Of a stretch of DNA of 34,633 nucleotides, positions 10,575 through 20,156 are shown one piece after another (within the stretch, counting starts at the first letter, position 1; each line of letters begins with the position of its first letter). A program made the translations under genes and the position numbers. Source of the stretch: Pleurotus ostreatus/Saccharomyces cerevisiae fusant. Its lineage: Eukaryota > Opisthokonta. Location of the stretch: positions 1 through 34,633 of the forward strand of contig JAMQCK010000240.1 in the NCBI GenBank assembly GCA_024196135.1, read 5' to 3'. Under the pieces are notes generated by a model that had not been told where the DNA came from, searched no databases, and was given only the letters and a program-made list of their open reading frames with translations.

Positions 10575-11092
10575 ACTGACGATTGGCTGATGGTAGTAGA
10601 CGGAAAGCAGATGAGAGACTTCTGGAAGGTACAGACCAAAGCGAAGATATTCTTATAGGGTGAGCCCCGTGACCGACTCATGACTGTATGCATAGTCAGC
10701 GCATTGTTCCATGACAGAGTTGGGAAGAAAACGACTAACAGGCCTCATCTCCCCTATAATCCGGCCATATCGGCATAAGACCTTGCAGACGCGGTTGTGC
10801 ATTGCCGAATTATTCAGCCTTCAACCCTTTGGATTGCGCCCATCAGCCAGAGGAGACGAGTAATTCGAGGCGTTGACCCGTGGAAATAAGCCGCTCAGTC
10901 TAGGCTGCAGAGGTCGCTGGCATGGGACTGGCCAACCTTCAAAGCCGGGCGGGCTTGCAGTATGATGTAAGACTGTTTGAGACCCTTGTCACGCGCGTCA
11001 CGGTTCGACTAGAGCAACTTCAAAAGAAATCAATTCACGCATATCTCTAAACGGATAGTTATGTACAGATGTGCCTCGGAGTATTCTCTGTA
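10575..11092. other. Intergenic region between tandem reductases
   Basis: 518 nt containing the promoter of copy A and the 3' end of copy B. On the minus strand a TATAAG box lies at 10657-10652, 78 nt before the ATG of copy A. No reading frame of note was found. Confidence 0.5.
10652..10657 (-). promoter_or_regulatory. TATA box of NmrA-like copy A
   Basis: TATAAG on the minus strand, 78 nt upstream of the start codon at 10574. Confidence 0.5.
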
Positions 11093-12201
11093 TTAGTGAC
11101 CGCTTGTATACGGTACATATGGGGCTTGGTAGAATCGTTCAGCGATGTCCTCGAAGCTAGACACCTTTGCATCAGGGTAAAGTTCCTGGAAGTCAAGCGC
11201 GCCTGCCGCCTTCGCTCTCTCAACGGTGTTGTCGCCTCTGATGAAGAGACTATTCCAGTACTCAGACATGAGCAGGTATAGCATCTGAACCATCCCAGCC
11301 GCACGTGCGTCTTCCAGCTTCTTCAGGATCTCTGCTTCAGACATCTGCGTCGGGATTATCATCTTTGTTCAGGGGGAGATAATCAGACTGAGGACCCACC
11401 ACTTTCTTCTTCTGCAGGATAGCGTCGCCCAGCTTCGCTTCCGCGACCTGCCAAACCTTCTTCAACGTGATCTCATCCTCCCAGATGAACACGGTCTGGT
11501 CCAAGGTGCGCTCGTCCTGAATGACGCGCGCCACGTAGTCGCCGATGTGAAGCAAGTCGGTCACAGCGAACGGCACATCGCCAGACCCGAAGACGGTGTG
11601 GGAGAAGTCGGCGTGAAGTCCGGGTATTTCAGGCGGGTACGGCACGGTGTTCTGCGCCCACCATCCCACCTCGATGAAGGTATAACCAACGCCAGACTGC
11701 TTGACGTAGTCGCGAATAGCGAGTTTCTACGTGCGCCTCGTCAGAGAAAAAATGTGCTGTTGAAGAGAATCGCCCACCTTGTCGTGCAAGAACATGACGC
11801 CTGCAGGTGCGTCCGTACCGAAATCGTCGGGCACGACGCGCTTGACGCCCACTGCCTTAGCTGCATCAACGATCTTCTTCTGCGCCTCGATGCATGAGAA
11901 GTCCACGCTTGCGATGACCGTATCAGCGCCCGCTAGGATCTCCTGTAGCCTCTCGGTAGTGATGTTCAGCAGATCTCCTTGGATTATGGCGACGCCGCGC
12001 TCGGCAAGCTTGACTGCACTGGGCTTGGATGGGTTGCGAGCGACTGCAGCCACGCGCTAATCGACCATGAACATGAGCGTTAGGTGACAGGAGATGTCTA
12101 AGACGTACGAAGGCTTCGCTGCGTAACAAACCGTCGACTATACTGCGGCCAGTCTCCCCCGTCGCACCGAAGACAACGACTAGAGGTTTCTCCTGAGACA
12201 T
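11093..12201 (-). CDS. NmrA-like / isoflavone-reductase-like NAD(P)H-dependent reductase, copy B
   Basis: Paralogue of the neighbouring reductase. Exons (minus): 12201-12109, 12056-11778, 11726-11400, 11344-11093; 316 aa. The protein starts with LVVVFGATGETGR and shares VKRVVPDDFG, LAIRDYVKQSGVGYT and the VPYPPEI...FSHT...GSGDVPFAVTDL block with copy A. All three introns are at homologous positions. Intron lengths differ (52, 50 and 55 nt against 49, 60 and 63). The C-terminus is seven residues shorter: copy A ends in GGYKTETLKD, copy B in YTSGH. Many substitutions lie between the copies, so the duplication is not very recent. Its own TATA box suggests independent expression. Both copies keep the cofactor motif and the Lys region, and neither looks like a pseudogene. 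Confidence 0.9.
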
Positions 12202-12667
12202 CGTGAAGGGGCACTTTGGTTGCGGGCCAGAGACAGCTCATGTCCTTATATAGCACAAAAGAAACTTCCTCGGACCTCAGATGATGCCACTAACGGACGT
12301 CTTCCGGCGAAGGGACCAGATTTGTCGTACCTGTATGCGTAGCGTCAATAACAAGGCTCAGGAACACGGAACGTAAATCAAGGAGGCGCTTCGCTATCAG
12401 AGACACTGCAAGTCCCGATGTGGATGCACAATCACAGAACGGTGTCTGCGCAGTGGCAGTCACGACGACTCAGACGCGGGGACCTGAAGCAGTGGCTTGG
12501 CAGGTGAAGCTCAGCTCTACTTGCAGTGCTCTGCCGCGATAGCATTCGGATCTCGTAGAGCAGCACAGTTCCTAAACAATGAGTGCAGAATGTATTGTAT
12601 CATAAATTACATGCCTCCAGATAATAGTGCACCTCTACCTCATCATGCCACGTCGACAAGGTCAACC
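12202..12667. other. Intergenic region GGT 3' end / copy B promoter
   Basis: 466 nt holding the promoter of reductase copy B (TATA box at 12252-12245 on the minus strand) and, further right, the 3' UTR of the gamma-glutamyltranspeptidase gene. No open frame of note. Confidence 0.5.
12245..12252 (-). promoter_or_regulatory. TATA box of NmrA-like copy B
   Basis: TATATAAG on the minus strand, about 44 nt upstream of the start codon at 12201. This is the shortest TATA-to-ATG distance in the window. Confidence 0.6.
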
Positions 12668-14949
12668 TCAGTAGCCAGCAGCAATACCATTCTTCCTGGA
12701 ATCGCTCGCCGCTACGGAACCCGTTAGCTTGTCGCTGATCATGACTCTTGAAGCGCAACGTACCAGTGATAGCTCGATCCCTCATAACCACTGCCTGCAC
12801 CACCGCCTTCACATCGTTGACCGAGGTCACTACAATCGCGTTAGCTATATGCCCGTTGCTAAAGACGCTCCACTCACCCGTCACGTTATGTCCCCTGTCC
12901 CTCAGGCCATCAACAACATCTTGCGGGTACGTATCGTCCACATCCAAGTTCAGCGGGTACAGCTGGTCATGCAGGCGGCCGAACTCAATCGCGCTGCTCA
13001 CGTCCATCCCCCACTCGAGGTTGAGGATGACCTGGAAGATAGAGGGGAAGATACGCGAGCCGCCGGCGCCGCCGATGGCCATGTAGAACGACCCGTCCTC
13101 GTACTCCATGATCGTCGGCGCGGTGGAGGAGAGAGGGCGCTTGCCGGGTTCGGGGTAGTTGTCTGCGAGGGATGGTCAGGGTAAGCGTAGGGTGGAAGCA
13201 TGTAGACTTACAAGGCGAGGGGTAGAGACCGAAGAGGTTCGGGTGTCCCGGGATGGAGAAGTCGTCCATCTCGTTGTTCATGATAATCCCGGTCTCTGGG
13301 TCGATGACGAAGGAGCCGAAGAGACCGTTGATGGTATGGGTGAGCGCGACTGCCATGCCGTCCTGGTCAATGATGGAGCAATGGCTCTAAACACGGAAGT
13401 TCAGTCCTTCCAAGCTCTCGACGGAATACGCATCGTGCCACTCACCGTTCCGTGATCGGTAGGCGTATCGTAGATGGGGTGGTAGTACTCGGGCGGATGG
13501 GTCTTGTCGTCCGTGATGTTGACTACGATCTTGTCCGCGAACTCCTTGGTGGACAGTTCTTCGATGTCCTGGCTGTCATCGGAGAAGTTGGGGTCCGAGA
13601 TGCGCGTCCTTCCCGCGAAAGCGAACTTCATCGCCTCCACCATTCTGTGGACGTTGAGCGGCGAGCGCTCTTCGAGCGGATAGTGCTCCATGAGGTTGAG
13701 CGCATGAAGGAGGACTGAAGGTCTACGTTAGTCGCAAGTAGATAAGGAACACCACGGTATGTACCTGGTCCCGACGTCGGGGCATCGAAAGTGTAGACCT
13801 TCTTGCCTCGGTACGTGCCCTGCAGCGCCGGCCCGACCTCGACGAAGTAGTTCTGAAGGTCCTCCAGAGTGATAATGCCGCCCGTCTCCTGTATCCTGCG
13901 CACAATTGACTCTGCGACGGGGCCGCTGTAGAGCGCCTCCGAGCCGTACTCTGCGATCGCGTACAAGGTGCGCGCGAGCGCGGTGTTCTTGATAGGATCG
14001 CCAACGCCGAGGATAGTGCCGTTAGGGGCGAAGATGGCGCCCCACTCAGGCTGGCCAAGCAAGAGCTCGGAGAACCACTGGGGAAAATGTAAGGCATAGT
14101 CCAGCAGAAGGTGCGCAAACACGTACAGGAAGCCGACGCCCCAGCTCCCTGTCCACTTCCCAACCCGCCGCAAGCTCAGCTGCGGGCTGAACGAGACGCT
14201 TCCACGGGAGCTTGCCCCACATCTGGTGCGCGGTTTCGAGGCCGAGGATCTCGCCCGGTACAGCGCTCGCCAGACCGCCGAAGCGCGACGCATTGGGTTT
14301 CTCGATGAACATGGTCGTGTTCGCAGCGGCGGGTGCGGTCTCGCGGTAGTTGATAGTCCACACCTGGCGATTCATCAGAGTGCATTGGGAGGGAAATGGA
14401 TGGTGTACGCACCTCGGACTCCTCCCCATCCTCTGTCGGCGGGAGGCGGACAGTCATGATGCCTCCACCAGAGATGCCAGAGCTGCGGGAGGGGGGCGTC
14501 AGTAGTGAATCGCGATACGTGTGTGCGACGCACGCAAAGGGATTAACCACGTCGATACACAACGACGTCGCAATCGCCGCGTCTACCGCGTTCCCTCCGT
14601 CCTTCAGCACGTCCACGCCAATGTCGGAGCAGCGCTTGTTCTCAGATGCGACCGCACCATGACGCGCCTTCACGAGCACGGCGGGGTTCTGGGATCCAAT
14701 GTGGGGGAGCTCGGGCTCAGATGTGTGATGACCGCAGGACCGGGTGTGGCGATAGAGGACGTTGCCGGTGTAGTACAGCGCAAGACCACCGAAGAGCAGC
14801 CTCCGTACCACGGACTTCTTCTTCGACTTCGTTGGCTGGGGCGCAGGGGCCGGGGCGAGGGTCGGCTCCTCATGCTTCTCGTCGATGTAGAGGGGGAGTT
14901 CGAAAGGAGTGGCTGGCTGTCCCGTCACCGTTGCGGAGGGCTTCTCCAT
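12668..14949 (-). CDS. Gamma-glutamyltranspeptidase (glutathione hydrolase)
   Basis: Ntn-hydrolase that cleaves the gamma-glutamyl bond of glutathione or transfers the glutamyl group, the first step of glutathione breakdown. Exons (minus): 14949-14534, 14482-14413, 14363-14127, 14077-13765, 13714-13446, 13386-13212, 13162-12764, 12711-12668; 640 aa. A basic KKKSVVRR stretch followed by a hydrophobic segment (about residues 53-68) suggests a type II membrane anchor, as in vacuolar or surface GGTs. Family marks: [52 protein letters not shown] with catalytic Thr435 at the self-cleavage site, GGAGGSRI, and the canonical end [14 protein letters not shown]. The tail is found only when a 52-nt intron (12712-12763; GTACGT donor, CTAAC branch, TAG acceptor) is removed; without splicing the frame runs on to 12600 with a false tail. 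Confidence 0.94.
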
Positions 14950-15302
14950 GGCTTTCGAGAGCGTAGAGGGATAAAACGTGCGGGGAGCGCGCGCAAAGGC
15001 GCACGAATATAGTCGTCGGGGACAAACAAGCACCAGCGCTTATCGCCACCCGGCCGCCAGCCGCCTAACCGCGTTCGTCATATCACACGTGTACTGCGTG
15101 CACTGTTGCTACGTTGCTGACATGGCGAGGCTGTTCACGACACTGAGGCCGACGACGAGCTTATAGTTGAAGCTTACCAGAGGACATGGACGCGAGAAGG
15201 AAGAAACACCATCAACATACATTCAGTCAACGGTAGAGTAACGAGTGATCTACGTCAAGCCTGACCCTACCCTTCACGATTTACCCGCTAAACCACTTCG
15301 CC
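14950..15302. other. GGT promoter and 3' end of next gene
   Basis: 353 nt between two minus-strand genes. It holds the GGT promoter and 5' UTR on the left and the 3' UTR of the disordered protein on the right. I see no clear TATA box or reading frame. Confidence 0.4.
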
Positions 15303-18296
15303 TCAATCATCCCAAGATTCGATCGAGCTCGAATCATCATCCAAGCTCAACACTTCACTCGGCGTCGACCATAACACCTTCGCAGACCGAGGCTTTGAAA
15401 CGCCAGAGCGACGTCGCGTGGAGAAGCTATGTTGCGCAGTGGTCGGAGGCGCAGTCTTGTCGGAACTAGTACCAGGCTCCTTCTTCGGTATTATGAGCGG
15501 AGAGGCTGGCTTGACCAATGGGTCGACAGGCTTCGCACTATTCTGCACAAGCAACTTTCAGCAAACCTGCAGAGCAGTGAAAGGACGACGCTCACCTCGA
15601 TCTTGTCGCCCTCGTTCGACTTCTGCGACCCCGTGCTCGCATCCCCGCGCAGAGGTGAGAGGTAGATGCCTGGAGCGGGCGCAAAGGCGGGGCCTGGCGA
15701 CTTCTCTGGGCTTCCCTCGTCCTCGGTCCCGTCTTCCTTTTCCCTCTCTCCCTCTTCTTCGTCAGCCTGTTTTTCACCTCGTAGACCATCGAGCGCCTCA
15801 AGCAAGCTAAACCCTCCCTCGTCTTCCTCGCGTACCGGCGACAGCGTTGACTCGCTACCCGCCTGCGGCACCTGTATCGCAGGACGCGTGGCGCGCACAG
15901 GTGTCACGGGCGCACGCTGAGACGACGTCAAGGGGAAAGGTAGGATAGTGGTCTCCTCTTGCACAGGTGCAGCTTGACGAGGAGCAGTGTCCCGACGAGT
16001 GCCGTACGCGGCATGGATGATAGAACCGAGGAAGCGCGGTTGAGATGCATGTGCTGACACCTGGGAGTCCGGACGGGGGCGCGTCTGGGATTCGCCAGGC
16101 TGGCGTTGAGCTGAAGAGGGCTGACGGCGGGCAGGACCTCGTTGTGAGGTATCCTGTGGCTGCGTCGAGCGCTCCTGCGAGCGACCTGGGTCGCGTCGAT
16201 CCCGCGACGCGCCCTTCCGGTCGAACGGCTTCCAACTGAAGTCCAGCGCCTCGTAGTCAACGCCTAGCTGACCATAGTCGATAGGCGCCTCGTCATCCTC
16301 ATCAGCCACTGTATTGTTTGCGCTCGTCGCGGCAAAGTCCCGCCCCGTCTCCTCGAAGTCCTGCCCCGTCCCCTCGACATCGCGCTCTGTCGTCTCGAAA
16401 GATTTTGATCCTGATGCATCGGCCGTGACGACGGCGTAGTCATCCTCCTCGGACGGATCCGACGTCGGCGCGTCGAAGTAGACGTAGTGACCAGGACCGG
16501 GCGTGGAAAACACGTCTGGGATGTCGCCCAACTTGCGGTCTGCGGTATCGCCAGAGGTATTGCCGTCGTCAACTAGCGTGTGGTCATGCTCTTCAAGATA
16601 GTACTCGTCGGCAGCAAGTTGATGTCTATCGTTCACTTCGTTGCCGTTCTCGTGAGCGAAAGGCGTGACCACGGGGTCCGAAGTAGTTAGCGTTGTATTC
16701 GCGTCGTCGTAGGGTGCATACATGTCGTCCTCGAGATTCCTGCAGGCATGCGCGTCCATAGAAGCGTCCAGTGCATCGTTGTTGCCGGGGAAGTAAGAAT
16801 CGTTGGGGTCATCGCAGGCGTTGTCTTCGTTAGTTGCACGTCCAGCAGGTAGCATATAGTCGGTGTAAGCAGGGTCAGCAGCACTGTAGATCGCTGGAGC
16901 AGTGTCTTCGCGGTCCTCGTCAACAGGCCTTGTAGCAGGGAGCCTCAAAGGAGTAGGCGACGGCGGCACAGCAACCGGCACCCGGCGGGCGCGGAGCAGC
17001 TCTGGAGTAGGGGCATAGCGAACGCGAAGATCGGAAGCCGTAGGAGGTGGATCACGACGCGGAGATGAGCGCTGCAGAATCGATGCTGGATAGGCGGAGC
17101 CGGGAGGCGAGTGCAGCCAGCTCGGTGACTCGGAGCGCTGTGCAATCTGAGGCACGGTCGATCGAGGCAGTAGATGTGAGGATAGACGCGAGGTTGGACG
17201 GTACGCGCTAGACGGAGGCCGATGCATGTTGGAAGAAGGTCTTGACGTGGCTCGCTGGACGACCTGCGAGACCTGTTGCTCGTTGAAAAGAGGTGGCGGG
17301 GGCATCGAGCATTGCGAAGGCGGCGCGGGGCCGGGAGTAGAGAACGGAGCGTCGTGTGCGGTCGAGAGACATGGCGTGGCAATAGCGCGAGGAAGCAGAG
17401 GTGCTGGAGCAAGATCATTTGAAGCATGCGAGAAAGGAGACTGCAGCAATGCAGGCGGAGCATCTTTAAGTGTATGGTTTTCGAGGGGCGGTGGGTCGTT
17501 CTCATCCGGCGCATGGAAGGCGAAGACGTCGTCTTCTGGACGCGCCTGCGTAGCTTTACTCGCAGAGGCTTTCCCTTGTTCCACGGGGTTTGATGCAGCA
17601 GACGCATGAGGCAATAGAAGACGTAGGGGGTGCTTCTTGTTCAATGTCGTGAAAGTAGACGCTAGCCAGCCTGGCAATGGGGGAGGAGAAGCAGGCTGCC
17701 AACCGGACTGATCAATGGTCAACACAGAAACGCGCGAAGAGCCGACCGACGCACTACAACCACGTCGTCATCCTCATTTCCGTCGGAACGTTGATGCAGT
17801 CCTGCGGATGTGCCCATTTTGATGACCGCAAAGCTTTTGCCCAGCCTCTCCGGTTGCACGTCATGATAATCGTCCACCGGCGTTCTGAGCTCTGACGCGC
17901 TACTGAAGGACGAGGACCGTGGCTTCTTCCGCCTCTTGGGGGTCTTCGTGGGCGAACGATGCCTGACCGACATCGTCTCGACCATGCGGTCGAAGCGGTC
18001 GTTGAGTCCCGTCTTGCGACGCTTCGCATCGCGCAGCATCTCTGGACACGTATGTTGGTCAAGGGCGCACGGTCATTGACGCGACGACGCACGTCTGGAG
18101 CTGGCACCGACAGCGCTGGACCTGTCGTGTCGTGGCGATCAGTCTGTGCTCCCACCAGCGCATGTTGCGGTGAACATGCCTGCTGTTTGAGAATACTCCA
18201 AGCGTCGACGTGGTACATTCCGACTCGTCCGCTCGATCTGAGAAAAGCCGCGATTTGGGCATGATGAGGGAACGAGGGAAAGGAGAGTGGATGCAT
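15303..18296 (-). CDS. Large disordered protein of unknown function
   Basis: I do not recognise this protein. Model (minus): exons 18296-18093, 18039-17755, 17707-15596, 15542-15303; 946 aa, phases all zero. The 5' end is the weak part: ATG 18218 is an alternative start, and a different acceptor plus ATG 18262 would also give an open frame. The N-terminal third has a basic block, MLRDAKRRKTGLNDRFDRMV then SPTKTPKRRKKPRSSS, that looks like nuclear localisation and phosphorylation sites, and a conserved-looking SGWQPASPPPLPGWLASTF. The middle is Pro/Ser/Arg-rich, then acidic. There is a short self-similar stretch (FETTERDVEGTGQDFEETGRDF) and a hydrophobic patch, DYGQLGVDYEALDFSWKPFDRK. The end is SKPRSAKVLWSTPSEVLSLDDD. 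No enzyme domain or membrane segment is visible. A nuclear scaffold or regulator is a guess. Confidence 0.75.
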
Positions 18297-19001
18297 ACCG
18301 AAAGGAGCTAGGCGTGCGGGGAAACCCCGTGGGACTCGCCACGTGTGTGATGATGGTCATGGTGTCCGAATGCGGCCGATCTCGCTCGACTTGCGCTCGA
18401 CATCTTCCGCCATCGCGCTCCGGGTCGCTCGTCAACGCAGCCCATTGCGTGCTTCAAGCTGCGCCATTACAAGCCGTTGCGAACAGAAGCTATACCAAGG
18501 CGTGGACCTGGCGTTCGACTCCGAGTATCTTCACGTATCGTACAATGGCCGCAGAGTCACCGCTGCTTAATCCGCTGCCAGAGCCGCTATCGACAGTGCA
18601 TCTCGACCTACTCCGCCCTGCGACGAATGCATGACAACTTTTGCTGCTGTGCGTTCTGTCGCGTTCTGTCGCTGACGGTGAATACGACGGTAGGACTAGC
18701 TGGCGCTCCGCACCTGGCAGCCATCGTCTCATTTCTCATCACCTTTTACGTCCCGCCCCTCTGAATCAGCGTGGCTTCAGACGCGGCGACCCTGCCGACG
18801 CCCGCCAGCAGTCGATTTGCCTCCGTTCCCCGCTTTGTTGAGGCTTGTTGGCGCTCGATGGCGCGATCCTACCGCCATCAATAAATTGACTTCACCCGGG
18901 CTCAGTCATATATAAGGGGCGACGCGCTTTTCTCATTCCCCACAGCAGTACTACCTCCCAGACAACGAACAAGGAACGCACACAAACTCGTATTGCACAC
19001 T
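18297..19001. other. Divergent intergenic region disordered protein / UPF0643
   Basis: 705 nt between divergent starts. It contains a TATA box for the plus-strand gene at 18909. Short frames on both strands (e.g. 18287-18634 plus) show no recognisable content and are not called. Confidence 0.45.
18909..18916 (+). promoter_or_regulatory. TATA box of UPF0643 gene
   Basis: TATATAAG, 93 nt before the ATG at 19002, followed by a GC-rich spacer and a CA-rich leader (CACAGCAG... ACACAAACTC) typical of fungal 5' UTRs. Confidence 0.6.
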
Positions 19002-19845
19002 ATGACCGTCACATTCACCACCCCCTCGCATTTGACGGAGTTGGCTCGCAGGACAGCGCAGAAGGGAGGCAGCCTACCGCTAGAGGGCGCGACCAGCCGC
19101 GATCCGCACGCGCTCCCGAGCTTCGACGAGGAGTTCAAAGAGCCGGTTCTCTACCTTCCCCCGCTCCTATCATCCCTCCCCGAGCGCTTCGAGTCCACCG
19201 TCATCGAAACCGTCGAGGGACAGGCGCCTCTCACCACAGAAACGCGTCTTCCCGACATCGATCCGGCCTCGCTCTCCCTTCACAAGGCACTGCACCGCTT
19301 CCGGCCTCTGCACCGGAAGTATGCGAGCACGCCATACGCAGAGTCGTTCAACTGGGACGAACTCAAACTGCCGGAGGACGAGGAGCGCGAATGGTACTGC
19401 GTCGCGTTCCGCAGTAAGCGGAAGGACGGGAGTGACGGAACTCGTACGTCCATCTTCAATCATCGCATATGCCCTCCATGCTTACATTCCCCCAGCTCTC
19501 TATGAAGCAGACCGCAAAGCACACGAAGAAGCAGTCAAGAACGGAGGGGTGAGTGCCCTGCGGCCAGCTGTTCCATTCCCATCCTAATATTGCTTTCTTC
19601 CATAGTTGATTCTATACTGGTACGGCGTCCCAGACCCGCAGACGGGGTTCAACCTCGCCACCTGCATCTGGCAGAGCCGCAAGCATGCCATCGCCGCCAA
19701 CTCGCGTCCCCACCACATCGAGGCGATGAAGCTGGCCTCGCAGTCGTACGAGCACTACAACCTCGAACGGCATATCCTCCGCAAGGCGCGTGGGGAGACG
19801 GGTGTTACCATCGAGCCGTTCAGGGAAGGTGACATTGGATGGTGA
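19002..19845 (+). CDS. UPF0643-family protein
   Basis: Fungal conserved protein of the UPF0643 family (like S. pombe PB2B2.08); function not established, although the family has been linked to the GNAT acyltransferase fold. Exons: 19002-19443, 19496-19548, 19606-19845; 244 aa. The family signature is in the last exon: ILYWYGVPDPQTGFNLATCIW, then SRKHAIAANSRPHHIEAMKLA, SYEHYNLERHILRK and the end GVTIEPFREGDIGW. The N-terminal half carries LHKALHRFRPLHRKYASTPYAESFNWDEL and WYCVAFRSKRKDGSD. No signal peptide or membrane segment is present, so it is probably cytosolic. The start was chosen at the first ATG after the TATA box. ATG7 follows 311 nt downstream on the same strand with its own leader. 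Confidence 0.85.
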
Positions 19846-20156
19846 AGGATGCCAGCGGGTCTGGTGGATACGTGTCGAAGGAAATACCCTAATTTGGTCG
19901 TTCTTGCTGTGTTGCTGTCGTGCTCGCATCGTGTCGTGTCTATTGCTAGAGTAGAGGATATTGGAATATTTATCGTGCCTTTCTGAACATTCTTTGTGCG
20001 AGATAATGGTGTCACTGTCAGACCGAACTTCCATTGTGAACCCAAATGGGGACGCGTCGGACGACGCGGCGCGACGCGCCGGCTGAGCAGAGCAGGCATC
20101 GATCCTTGCTTGCTAACTTGTTTCCTTCCCTCTTCATATCGAGGTTCCCTTCTGTC
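19846..20156. other. Intergenic region UPF0643 / ATG7
   Basis: 311 nt holding the 3' end of the UPF0643 gene and the ATG7 promoter. A GC-rich dyad (GGACGACGCGGCGCGACGCGCC at about 20057) lies 100 nt before the ATG7 start. No TATA box is visible. Confidence 0.4.

Noticed and set aside
18287..18634. 115-codon plus-strand frame in the divergent promoter region
   Set aside because: Overlaps the 5' end of the minus-strand gene and lacks recognisable content.
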